Assembly (NCBI GenBank): GCA_003157055.1
Contig: PMIG01000149.1
Location: 1,958 to 19,033 of the forward strand
Source of the DNA: Bacteroidales bacterium
GTDB lineage: Bacteria; Bacteroidota; Bacteroidia; Bacteroidales; VadinHA17
DNA: 17,076 bases
Direction: 5' to 3'
The position numbers and the translations under genes were made by a program. A model generated the notes under the pieces. The model did not search any database. It was given only the letters and a program-made list of their open reading frames with translations, and was not told where the DNA came from. Below, in pieces: positions 7,329 to 13,636 of this stretch (the first letter of the stretch is position 1; each line of letters begins with the position of its first letter).

Positions 7329-7346
7329 GGTTAATGATAATTAGCC
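7329..7346. repeat. Imperfect inverted repeat in the birA-rsfS gap
   Basis: GGTTAAT and ATTAGCC form 7-bp arms with one mismatch (a G-U pair in RNA) around a GATA loop. It shares the GTTAAT core with the 16-bp palindrome just before it, so the two may be paired sites for one regulator. No T-run follows on either strand. Confidence 0.25.
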
Positions 7347-7372
7347 ATTAATATTTTTTCTCCATCTGTTAT

Positions 7373-7388
7373 TGGCACTGAAATTGCA
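7373..7388 (+). promoter_or_regulatory. Candidate sigma-54 (-24/-12) promoter of rsfS-ftsH
   Basis: TGGCACTGAAATTGCA matches the core sigma-54 pattern TGGCAC-N5-TTGCW, with GG and GC 10 nt apart. It departs from the extended consensus only at the seventh position (T where A or G is usual). Transcription would start near 7399, about 65 nt before the rsfS ATG, almost the same geometry as the site before lon. The palindromic sites at 7310-7346 fall at roughly -60 to -90 from that start. Confidence 0.5.
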
Positions 7389-7405
7389 AATATGCTGTTC
7401 TGTGA

Positions 7406-7413
7406 CAAAAATA
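7406..7413 (-). promoter_or_regulatory. Candidate -7 element of birA
   Basis: On the minus strand this reads TATTTTTG, an exact TAnnTTTG match and the same octamer as the pyrE candidate. It lies 100 nt before the birA ATG. No TTTG is found at the right distance behind it, so support is partial. It falls between the two candidate promoters of rsfS on the other strand. Confidence 0.3.
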
Positions 7414-7427
7414 CAGATAAAAGTTTG

Positions 7428-7435
7428 TACTTTTG
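7428..7435 (+). promoter_or_regulatory. Candidate housekeeping -7 element of rsfS-ftsH
   Basis: TACTTTTG is an exact TAnnTTTG match, identical to the -7 octamer of the rpmE2 promoter including the following GC. It lies 36 nt before the rsfS ATG, with a predicted start near 7442. The -33 region is poor. Confidence 0.45.
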
Positions 7436-7463
7436 CGACTTGATATCTAACTGATAATTATTG

Positions 7464-7847
7464 ATGAAGAAAAGATCTGACGGTGCAGTAGTTCTTTTAA
7501 GGAGTATCATAAAAGGAATTTTTGAAAAACAGGGACTTAATGTAATTAAAATAGACCTGCGGAAACTTGAAAACAGAATAGCCGATTATTATATTATCTG
7601 TCATGGCACATCCACAACCCAGGTCGATTCAATATGCGATTCAGTTGAAGATACTGTAAGGGGGAAAACGGGGGAGAAGCCCATTCATGTTGAGGGTCTT
7701 GAAAACTGCTACTGGGTGCTCCTTGATTTTGGGAATGTTGTTGTTCATATTTTCCAGGAAGAGTACAGGAATTTTTACAGTCTGGAGTCGTTATGGGCCG
7801 ATGCTGTAATTGAAACAGTAGAAGATAAAATAAAGCAAGTAAAGTAA
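7464..7847 (+). CDS. rsfS: Ribosome silencing factor RsfS
   Basis: A 127-residue cytoplasmic protein that binds ribosomal protein L14 on the large subunit and blocks joining of the small subunit, lowering translation when nutrients are scarce. Family landmarks are DLRKLENRIADYYIICHGTS (residues 28-47), the segment GEKPIHVEGLENCYWVLLDFGNVVVHIFQEEYRNFYSLESLW and the closing acidic and basic helix. The length is typical. The frame is open to a TTG at 7461, but the ATG at 7464 is the better start. The gene ends 2 nt before ftsH, so the two are surely in one transcript; rsfS-ftsH-cdsA is a conserved order in Bacteroidota. Two candidate promoters precede it, one of sigma-54 type and one of housekeeping type. 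Confidence 0.93.
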   Translation: MKKRSDGAVVLLRSIIKGIFEKQGLNVIKIDLRKLENRIADYYIICHGTSTTQVDSICDSVEDTVRGKTGEKPIHVEGLENCYWVLLDFGNVVVHIFQEEYRNFYSLESLWADAVIETVEDKIKQVK

Positions 7848-7849
7848 TT

Positions 7850-9973
7850 ATGGCAACAGAGAATAATAATAATAATAATACATCGCCCGAAAAAAAGAAC
7901 GACAAGAATCCAAAGATACGTTTCAATTCCAACTGGATTTTTGCTATCCTGGCGATCTCTTTCATCCTGTTTGAGGTGATGCTTGGCGGAAAATCTCCAA
8001 AGACTGCTAATGCCGGAATGTTAAAAGACATGATTGTCAATCATGATATTGAAAAGATTATTGTTGTAAACAAGGATTTTGCTGAGATATACCTTACCTC
8101 TGATGCGATAAAATCAGGAAGATATCCCGACATTCAGAAACCTGGCGGAAATCTGGGTATGCAGGTTCCCAAACCTCAATTCACTTATCCCATTCTCGAT
8201 ATAACCACATTTGAGCCTTTCCTGCTCAATGCACAAAAAAGTGCTGGTTATACTGATAAGGATATTATTTATGCTGAGCCGGTGACGAGAAAGAATTATC
8301 TGGGAGATATTCTTTCATGGCTTATACTTCCTATAATTCTGGTTGTTTTCTGGATATTCATGATGAGGCGCATGGCCGGCGGAGGAGCAGGCAATGCCGG
8401 AGGAATTTTCAGTGTTGGTAAATCGAAGGCACAGATATTTGACAAGGATACCAATGTAAAACTTAATTTCAATGATGTCGCAGGGCTTGAAGAGGCCAAG
8501 ACAGAAGTAATGGAGATAGTTGATTTCCTCAAGAATCCTAAAAAATATACTACCCTTGGAGGGAAAATCCCTAAGGGCGCCCTTCTAATCGGCCCTCCGG
8601 GAACAGGGAAAACCCTTCTTGCCAAGGCAGTTGCAGGCGAAGCAAATGTGCCCTTCTTCTCATTATCAGGTTCCGATTTTGTGGAAATGTTCGTCGGTGT
8701 AGGCGCTTCAAGAGTCAGGGACTTATTCAAGCAGGCGAAGGAAAAAGCTCCATGCATCGTTTTCATTGATGAAATTGATGCTGTGGGGAGAGCAAGAGGG
8801 CGTAATGTAAATTTTGGCTCAAACGATGAGCGCGAGAATACACTAAACCAGCTGTTGACAGAGATGGACGGATTCGGCACCAATTCGGGCGTGATCATAC
8901 TTGCTGCAACCAACAGGGCCGATATTCTTGACAGGGCTTTGTTGAGGGCCGGCCGTTTCGACCGTCAGATACATGTTGAACTACCCGATCTGACAGAGAG
9001 AGAGGCTATTTTCAAAGTTCATCTGCGGCCCATCAAGCTTAACAAGGATTTTGATGTCACCTTCCTTGCAAAGCAAACTCCTGGTTTTTCGGGGGCTGAT
9101 ATTGCTAATGTCTGCAACGAGGCAGCACTTATTGCCGCGAGGAAAAACAAAAATATTGTTGAGAAACAGGATTTTCTTGATGCCATCGACAGGATAGTTG
9201 GCGGACTGGAAAGAAAGAATAAGATCATCTCACTCGGAGAAAAGAAAACAATAGCATACCATGAAGCAGGTCATGCTACAGTAAGCTGGCTGCTGGAACA
9301 TGCAAGCCCTCTCGTTAAGGTGACAATAATCCCAAGGGGAAGAGCGCTCGGTGCTGCCTGGTATCTTCCTGAAGAGAGACAGATAACTACAAGGGAACAG
9401 CTTCTTGATGAGATGGCTTATGCACTGGGAGGCAGAGCATCTGAAGAGCTTGTATTTGGAAAGATTTCAACAGGTGCATTGAGCGACCTGGAAAAAATAA
9501 CAAAACAGGCATATGCCATGGTCTCTTTTTTCGGAATGAGCGACAAGGTTGGTAATGTAAGCTTCTATGATTCATCAGGTCAGTCTGACTACGGATTCAC
9601 TAAACCATATAGCGAAAAAACAGCAGAAATCATTGATAATGAGGTAAAACAGGTCATTGATGAATCGTACGTCAGAGCTAAGGAAGTGTTGAAAGCCAAT
9701 ATGAAAGGATTGGTGGAGCTTGCAGAATTGCTTCTGGAAAAGGAGGTTATTTTCAGTGAGGATCTTGAAAGGATCTTCGGGAAGAGAAAGGCCGACCAGG
9801 TGAAAGAGGCTAAGGAAGCAGAAGAAGCATTGTCTAAAGAGACAGGAATAAAGAAAAATACAGAAAGCTTGGTTGCTGAAGCTGAAGCAGCTCCAAAGAA
9901 AGCACGGAAGGGCAAAGCCCCCGGTCCTGAAACGGACAGCAGCGAACCGGGGATCATAGATTTTAATAAATAG
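7850..9973 (+). CDS. ftsH: ATP-dependent zinc metalloprotease FtsH
   Basis: A 707-residue inner-membrane AAA+ protease that extracts and degrades misfolded membrane proteins and short-lived regulators. Order: a polar N-terminus with six consecutive asparagines (residues 5-10), a membrane helix at about 25-42, a periplasmic domain, a second membrane helix at about 153-171, a glycine-rich linker, then the AAA+ domain with Walker A GPPGTGKT at 248-255, Walker B FIDEID with D307/E308 and the second region of homology ending in [10 protein letters not shown]. The M41 protease domain has the zinc site HEAGH at 471-475 and the third ligand D546 in ALSDLEK. All catalytic residues are present. The last 65 residues or so form a charged Lys/Ala/Glu-rich tail that is longer than in E. 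coli. It follows rsfS by 2 nt; cdsA follows within 30 nt. Confidence 0.97.
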   Translation: MATENNNNNNTSPEKKNDKNPKIRFNSNWIFAILAISFILFEVMLGGKSPKTANAGMLKDMIVNHDIEKIIVVNKDFAEIYLTSDAIKSGRYPDIQKPGGNLGMQVPKPQFTYPILDITTFEPFLLNAQKSAGYTDKDIIYAEPVTRKNYLGDILSWLILPIILVVFWIFMMRRMAGGGAGNAGGIFSVGKSKAQIFDKDTNVKLNFNDVAGLEEAKTEVMEIVDFLKNPKKYTTLGGKIPKGALLIGPPGTGKTLLAKAVAGEANVPFFSLSGSDFVEMFVGVGASRVRDLFKQAKEKAPCIVFIDEIDAVGRARGRNVNFGSNDERENTLNQLLTEMDGFGTNSGVIILAATNRADILDRALLRAGRFDRQIHVELPDLTEREAIFKVHLRPIKLNKDFDVTFLAKQTPGFSGADIANVCNEAALIAARKNKNIVEKQDFLDAIDRIVGGLERKNKIISLGEKKTIAYHEAGHATVSWLLEHASPLVKVTIIPRGRALGAAWYLPEERQITTREQLLDEMAYALGGRASEELVFGKISTGALSDLEKITKQAYAMVSFFGMSDKVGNVSFYDSSGQSDYGFTKPYSEKTAEIIDNEVKQVIDESYVRAKEVLKANMKGLVELAELLLEKEVIFSEDLERIFGKRKADQVKEAKEAEEALSKETGIKKNTESLVAEAEAAPKKARKGKAPGPETDSSEPGIIDFNK
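7862..7879 (+). repeat. (AAT)6 trinucleotide repeat in ftsH
   Basis: Six tandem AAT codons encode the asparagine run at residues 5-10 of FtsH, in the cytoplasmic tail before the first membrane helix. Slippage here would change the length of the tail without shifting the frame. Confidence 0.9.
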
Positions 9974-10000
9974 AAGATCAATTAGATAAAATTATTGGTT

Positions 10001-10843
10001 TTGAATAATTTTTTCAGACGCACATTGACCGGGGCATGGATAGTCATTTTCGTTCTGGGCGGATACTGGCTTCACCCGGTATCTTTTTTTCTTGCAGGCC
10101 TTGTTATGATTGCAGGATCCATGTATGAATATTACAGGATAACAGGCAATTCAGGAGTCAGGCCACAGATGATTCCCGGGATGATAACAGGAATAACCGT
10201 GTATATTCTCTCCACTCTTTCTGCTGCCGGAAAGATCCCGTTGAAATTTCTTCTGCTGATCTTACCTATGCTTGCAATAATAATGATAATTGAACTTTAC
10301 AGGAAGCAGGAGAAACCTTTTGATTCTCTTTCACATACCTTTTTCCCGCTTATATACACTGTCATTCCTTTGTCATTGTTCCCGTTTTCAGCTTATAATC
10401 ATGAAGGACTTGCAACACTGATCCATCATGGGAATATTATTTTCTCTCCGGGAATCGTTGTAGGTTTTTTCCTTCTTATCTGGGCAAATGATACAGGCGC
10501 CTATCTTATTGGTATAACACTTGGAAAACACAGACTGTTCGAGCGGATCTCACCTAAAAAGTCATGGGAAGGATTCATTGGCGGAGTGGTACTGGCGGTC
10601 GTAGTATCATGGCTTCTTTCCGGATGGCTGGGTGTAGTAAGCCCGGTCAAATGGGCAATTATCTCTTTGATCGTTTCAATAATAGGCACGTATGGAGATC
10701 TTGTTGAATCGATGCTTAAAAGAAGTACCGGTATCAAAGACTCAGGCAACGTGTTGCCAGGTCATGGGGGATTCCTCGACAGGTTCGATAGTACGGTAAT
10801 GTCATTTCCTTTCGTATTTCTTTTTATTTCATTCTTTGGATGA
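10001..10843 (+). CDS. cdsA: Phosphatidate cytidylyltransferase (CDP-diglyceride synthase)
   Basis: A polytopic inner-membrane enzyme of about 280 residues that makes CDP-diacylglycerol from phosphatidic acid and CTP, the branch point to phosphatidylethanolamine and the acidic phospholipids. It has about eight hydrophobic segments. The C-terminal signature is complete: SMLKR, KD, LPGHGG and DRFD, at about residues 237-263. It is preceded by SPKKSWEGFIGG, also typical. No ATG exists between the in-frame stop at 9983 and the conserved N-terminus. The start must be a TTG at 9995 or 10001; 10001 gives MNNFFRRTLTGA, which fits the family pattern best. It lies 27 nt after ftsH and is probably co-transcribed. 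The last codons overlap a promoter that seems to serve psd. Confidence 0.94.
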   Translation: MNNFFRRTLTGAWIVIFVLGGYWLHPVSFFLAGLVMIAGSMYEYYRITGNSGVRPQMIPGMITGITVYILSTLSAAGKIPLKFLLLILPMLAIIMIIELYRKQEKPFDSLSHTFFPLIYTVIPLSLFPFSAYNHEGLATLIHHGNIIFSPGIVVGFFLLIWANDTGAYLIGITLGKHRLFERISPKKSWEGFIGGVVLAVVVSWLLSGWLGVVSPVKWAIISLIVSIIGTYGDLVESMLKRSTGIKDSGNVLPGHGGFLDRFDSTVMSFPFVFLFISFFG

Positions 10844-10866
10844 TTGGGAGGACTTAATTAGTTTTG
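10835..10866 (+). promoter_or_regulatory. Internal promoter before psd
   Basis: TTTG at 10835-10838 and TAGTTTTG at 10859-10866 are 20 nt apart, a full match to the Bacteroidota promoter consensus. The -33 element lies on the last codons of cdsA. Transcription would start near 10873, only a few bases before the psd ATG at 10879, so the mRNA would have almost no leader. The 35-nt gap after cdsA is also wider than others in this operon. Confidence 0.5.
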
Positions 10867-10878
10867 TGTAAAATTTGA

Positions 10879-11538
10879 ATGATGAGCATTCATAAGGAAG
10901 GATATAAGATTTTAATTGTTGGCCTGGTAATCCTGCTGCTTATTAATATCATAACAGACATCCTTATCGCCGATAATATGATTATAAAATGGGGGATCGG
11001 CTTCTGTTCAATAATTCTCTTTGTCTTTCTTCTCTTTTTCTTCAGGCTTCCTGAAAGGAACCTGGAGCCAAACCAGGGGATTATTTATGCACCTGCTGAT
11101 GGCAAGGTGGTAGTTATTGAAGAAACGGAAGAGAAGGAGTATTTCAAAGATATGCGCATCCAGGTTTCTATTTTTATGTCACCGTTCAATATGCACAGCA
11201 ACAGGTACCCGGTTTCCGGACATATTAAATATGTTGCCTATCATGCAGGTCATAAAATGGTAGCCTGGCATCCTAAATCATCTGAACTGAATGAAAGGAG
11301 CACTGTTGTAATTGAGACTGCTGGCGGCATCGAGATACTTGTAAGGCAGGTCGCCGGCGCTGTCGCAAGACGTATCGTTACTTACTCAAAGATGGACCTG
11401 GATATTAAACAGGGCGATGAGCTTGGCTTTATTAAATTCGGGTCGAGAGTTGATATATTCCTTCCGGTTGGGACTGAAATTGAAGTTCCCATTCTTCAGG
11501 AGGTAAGGGCAAACAAAACTATAATTGCCAGAATCTGA
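10879..11538 (+). CDS. psd: Phosphatidylserine decarboxylase, short (Psd-A type)
   Basis: A 219-residue inner-membrane enzyme that converts phosphatidylserine to phosphatidylethanolamine. The proenzyme cuts itself at a Gly-Ser bond, and the serine becomes the pyruvoyl cofactor. That site is FGSRVD, with G188-S189, which would leave a short alpha chain of about 31 residues. Two hydrophobic segments (about 10-29 and 33-52) anchor the N-terminus. YAPADGKVV (74-82) and the histidine-containing stretch MSPFNMHSNRYPVSG (97-111) are family landmarks. The length fits the archaeal/Bacteroidota short form and is well below E. coli Psd. Tandem ATGs at 10879 and 10882 are both possible starts. It follows cdsA, one step earlier in the same pathway; a phosphatidylserine synthase gene often follows psd but is not found here. 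Confidence 0.93.
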   Translation: MMSIHKEGYKILIVGLVILLLINIITDILIADNMIIKWGIGFCSIILFVFLLFFFRLPERNLEPNQGIIYAPADGKVVVIEETEEKEYFKDMRIQVSIFMSPFNMHSNRYPVSGHIKYVAYHAGHKMVAWHPKSSELNERSTVVIETAGGIEILVRQVAGAVARRIVTYSKMDLDIKQGDELGFIKFGSRVDIFLPVGTEIEVPILQEVRANKTIIARI

Positions 11539-11549
11539 ATATAATCAAC

Positions 11550-12788
11550 ATGGAAAAGAAAGACGACAGGATAATCGATATTACCAATGATGTAAAATGG
11601 ATTGGTGTTCTGGATTACGATATCAGAACATTTGATATTGTGATGCATACGGAATTCGGAACAACATATAATTCTTATTTCATTAACGCCCGTAAAAAAG
11701 TCCTAATTGAGGTAGCCAAGGAAAAGTTCTTCCCGACTTATCAGAATAAGCTCCTTTCCCTGACCGATCCTGCAGATATCAGCTATATAATTCTTGATCA
11801 TACCGAGCCCGATCATTCAGGTAGCCTGAAACAGTTGCTTGAACTGGCACCTTCGGCTACAGTCGTTGGCAGCGGTAATGCAATAAGGTATCTTGAAGAC
11901 ATGATGAACATGCCCTTCATGTCACTCGTTGTTAAAGATGGTGATACTCTTGACCTCGGAGACAAGACTTTAAGATTCATTTCAGCACCTAATCTTCACT
12001 GGCCCGACTCGATCTATACATACCTTGAGGAAGAGAAGATACTGTTCACATGTGATTCATTCGGCGCGCATTATTGCACGTATGAGATGAAGGATGATCT
12101 CACAAAGGATTATCTCACTGCACATAAGTACTATTATGAAGTGATAATGAGGCCTTTCAGCCGGTTCATGCTGAAAGCAGTTGAGAGGATCAAATCCCTC
12201 GATATAGAATACATTTGCCCCGGCCATGGTCCTATCCTTCAGGAGAACAGGAAACAGATTATAAGCCTTACTGAAAAGTATGCAGCCGATTTTATACAGA
12301 TCTCGAATGTGCAGGCAAAAAGACATATTCTCATTGCGTATGTTTCGGCTTACGGGTATACGAAAAGAGCTGCTGAGATAATTGGTGCAGCTATAATGGA
12401 ATCTGCCGGTTTTACAATGGATATTGTTGATATTGAGAATCTGACACCGACAGAGATGGAGTCGTATATTATTTCATCAGATGCACTCCTGCTTGGATCT
12501 CCGACAATAAACCAGAATACGCTCGGGCCGGTATACACCCTGCTTTCAGTAATAAACCCTATTCGGGATAAGGGAAAGCTGGCAGGCTCGTTCGGATCTT
12601 TTGGCTGGAGCGGAGAGGCTCCTAAAATAATTATTGAAAACCTGAAGAATTTAAAATTGAAGATATTCGACGAACCTGCAACCTTCAAATTCCTGCCTTC
12701 AGGCAAGAAGGAAGAGACACTTAGGGAATTTGGAAGAAGGTTTGCATTGAAATTTGAAGATGAGTGCAGACAAAAAGAAAGAGGCTGA
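11550..12788 (+). CDS. Flavodiiron protein (FprA family A-type flavoprotein)
   Basis: A 412-residue cytoplasmic enzyme that reduces O2 to water and/or NO to N2O, protecting oxygen-sensitive metabolism. The N-terminal metallo-beta-lactamase-like half has a complete di-iron ligand set: H84, E86 and D88-H89 in HTEPDH, H150 in NLHWPDS, D169 in TCDSFG and H226 in PGHGP. The C-terminal flavodoxin half begins near residue 260 with the FMN phosphate loop SAYGYT (266-271), and continues with GSPTINQN and FGSFGWSGE. There is no rubredoxin or flavin reductase domain attached, so a separate electron donor is needed. It lies 11 nt after psd and may be read from the same transcript. Its stop codon is inside the stem of the hairpin shared with hsp20. 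Which gas it prefers cannot be told from sequence. Confidence 0.94.
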   Translation: MEKKDDRIIDITNDVKWIGVLDYDIRTFDIVMHTEFGTTYNSYFINARKKVLIEVAKEKFFPTYQNKLLSLTDPADISYIILDHTEPDHSGSLKQLLELAPSATVVGSGNAIRYLEDMMNMPFMSLVVKDGDTLDLGDKTLRFISAPNLHWPDSIYTYLEEEKILFTCDSFGAHYCTYEMKDDLTKDYLTAHKYYYEVIMRPFSRFMLKAVERIKSLDIEYICPGHGPILQENRKQIISLTEKYAADFIQISNVQAKRHILIAYVSAYGYTKRAAEIIGAAIMESAGFTMDIVDIENLTPTEMESYIISSDALLLGSPTINQNTLGPVYTLLSVINPIRDKGKLAGSFGSFGWSGEAPKIIIENLKNLKLKIFDEPATFKFLPSGKKEETLREFGRRFALKFEDECRQKERG

Positions 12789-12802
12789 TTTCTCAGCCTC
12801 TT
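12772..12802 (-). terminator. Shared hairpin terminator between the flavodiiron gene and hsp20
   Basis: AAGAGGCTGA (12779-12788) and TCAGCCTCTT (12793-12802) are perfect 10-bp arms around a 4-nt loop. On the minus strand the hairpin is followed by a T-rich run (TCTTTTT), giving a good intrinsic terminator for hsp20. On the plus strand the T-tract is interrupted, so it would work less well for the flavodiiron gene, whose TGA stop lies within the left arm. Confidence 0.75.
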
Positions 12803-12821
12803 CTCAATTTCAATTTTTCAA

Positions 12822-13250
12822 TTACGAAATCTTAATCTGCCTGGCTAATTTAGCCTTTTCTTCTTCCTGTTTCGGAAGTTCAATATTCAGAATACCATCC
12901 TTGTAAGCAGATGTGATTTTATCCCTGTTGACATTTTCAGGAATATAAAAGCTTCTGCAGAATGATGAATAACTGAATTCTTTTCTCTTATAGCCATCCT
13001 TGTTTTCTTCAACTTCGTTCTTTGTTTCAGATGAGACCGTAAGGATATCTTCATTGATATCGATTTTCAGATCTTTCTTATCCATCCCCGGGATAGCAAG
13101 GTCGAGCTTGTAGCTCTTTTCATCTTCCTTGATGTTTACTGCCGGTATCGAACTGGTTATATTTGATAGTACAGGGAAGAAATCATCGTCAAAAAAGTTT
13201 GACATGTAAAACGGATTAATACTTCTGTTTTTTCTAATAGTTGGTAACAT
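12822..13250 (-). CDS. Small heat shock protein, Hsp20/alpha-crystallin family
   Basis: A 142-residue ATP-independent chaperone that holds unfolding proteins for later refolding. A short N-terminal arm (MLPTIRKNRSINPFYMSNFFDDDFFP) leads to the alpha-crystallin domain at about residues 38-134, with YKLDLAIPGMDKKDLKIDI and the conserved AYKDGILNIELPK near the end; the IKI of the C-terminal tail (IKIS) fits the IxI motif that docks on neighbouring subunits. The frame is open to an ATG at 13265, but GGAGG lies 8 nt before the ATG at 13250 and inside the longer version's first codons, so 13250 is the start. It is transcribed alone from the opposite strand to its neighbours and ends at a good terminator. 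No clear -33/-7 promoter was found upstream, so an alternative sigma factor is possible. Confidence 0.95.
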   Translation of the reverse strand: MLPTIRKNRSINPFYMSNFFDDDFFPVLSNITSSIPAVNIKEDEKSYKLDLAIPGMDKKDLKIDINEDILTVSSETKNEVEENKDGYKRKEFSYSSFCRSFYIPENVNRDKITSAYKDGILNIELPKQEEEKAKLARQIKIS

Positions 13251-13258
13251 TGCTTTGT

Positions 13259-13263
13259 CCTCC
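13259..13263 (-). promoter_or_regulatory. Strong Shine-Dalgarno of hsp20
   Basis: On the minus strand GGAGG lies 8 nt before the ATG at 13250. It decides the start codon against the in-frame ATG at 13265. Such sites are uncommon in Bacteroidota, and in this window only this gene and cydB have one. Confidence 0.7.
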
Positions 13264-13344
13264 ATTATTTTAAGTTCAACATTTTTTTAATTTATGCCTG
13301 ATATATTCAAGTTCCGTTCCAAATTACAAAACATGACAAAAAGA

Positions 13345-13361
13345 CGTAATAATGCGTAATA
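13345..13361. repeat. CGTAATA direct repeat, 10-bp period
   Basis: CGTAATA occurs at 13345-13351 and again at 13355-13361, exactly one helical turn apart and about 95-110 nt upstream of the hsp20 start. Such spacing suits a regulator or alternative sigma factor, but two copies of 7 bp are weak evidence. Confidence 0.3.
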
Positions 13362-13453
13362 TAGGCAGACATAATGGCAGTGCTAAATAATGAATTGACG
13401 GTTTTTAGCAAGATAAATACATAGCAAATGTTATTTCTGAGGTATGACTTTAT

Positions 13454-13583
13454 CTTAACCCCAACCCTTACCCTTAAGTTAAAGAGGAAGGAGGAATAAT
13501 TGCTTTCAAAAACGCTTTAACCAGTTCACAAAATCACGTTCCTTCCCTTGGACATAAGGGAATGAGTTGGAGGATAGGTTAAG
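13454..13583. repeat. Possible REP/MITE-like palindromic element
   Basis: The 130-nt segment starts with CTTAACC and ends with its exact reverse complement GGTTAAG. Further inside, CCAAC and CCCTTA on the left match the inverted GTTGG and TAAGGG on the right with short gaps. It contains a second, perfect hairpin (13543-13562) and no open frame of note. Terminal inverted repeats plus internal palindromes resemble short non-autonomous repeats scattered in bacterial intergenic DNA. No flanking target duplication was recognised, and only one copy is in the window, so its repeat status is untested. Confidence 0.35.
13543..13562. repeat. Perfect 7-bp inverted repeat (hairpin)
   Basis: TTCCCTT and AAGGGAA surround a 6-nt loop (GGACAT). 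No T-run follows on either strand, so it is unlikely to be an intrinsic terminator. It forms the right-hand internal hairpin of the possible repeat element at 13454-13583. Confidence 0.5.
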
Positions 13584-13609
13584 AATATGGTATTCCGGAA
13601 AATTTAAAT

Positions 13610-13617
13610 TAGGTTTG
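13610..13617 (+). promoter_or_regulatory. Candidate -7 element of the AI-2E-family gene
   Basis: TAGGTTTG matches TAnnTTTG exactly, 27 nt before the ATG at 13637. The -33 region has no TTTG. It lies 27 nt past the end of the possible repeat element, which would thus form the upstream region of this promoter. Confidence 0.35.
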
Positions 13618-13636
13618 TATAAGGAAACCCTTTGCG

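Larger units (their letters stand above)
13266..13636. other. 371-nt gene-free region between hsp20 and the AI-2E-family gene
   Basis: This divergent gap must hold the promoters of both flanking genes. The hsp20 side (13266-13453) has a direct repeat (13345-13361) but no convincing promoter. The other side has a palindrome-bounded segment (13454-13583) and one -7 element (13610-13617). I see no small gene or RNA gene; an open frame over 13567-13773 has no homology I know and overlaps the next gene. Confidence 0.7.

Noticed and set aside
7310..7346. BirA self-regulation site
   Set aside because: The BirA protein here lacks the winged-helix domain, and the half-site spacing is unlike the known biotin operators (about 14-16 nt between arms).
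8296..8913. 205-codon open frame on the minus strand inside ftsH
   Set aside because: It is the reverse-strand shadow of the AAA+ domain; the Ser/Pro-rich product has no family features.
13454..13480. Telomere-like CCCTTA/CCCAACCC repeats
   Set aside because: Only two or three irregular units occur. They are better explained as one arm of the inverted-repeat segment.
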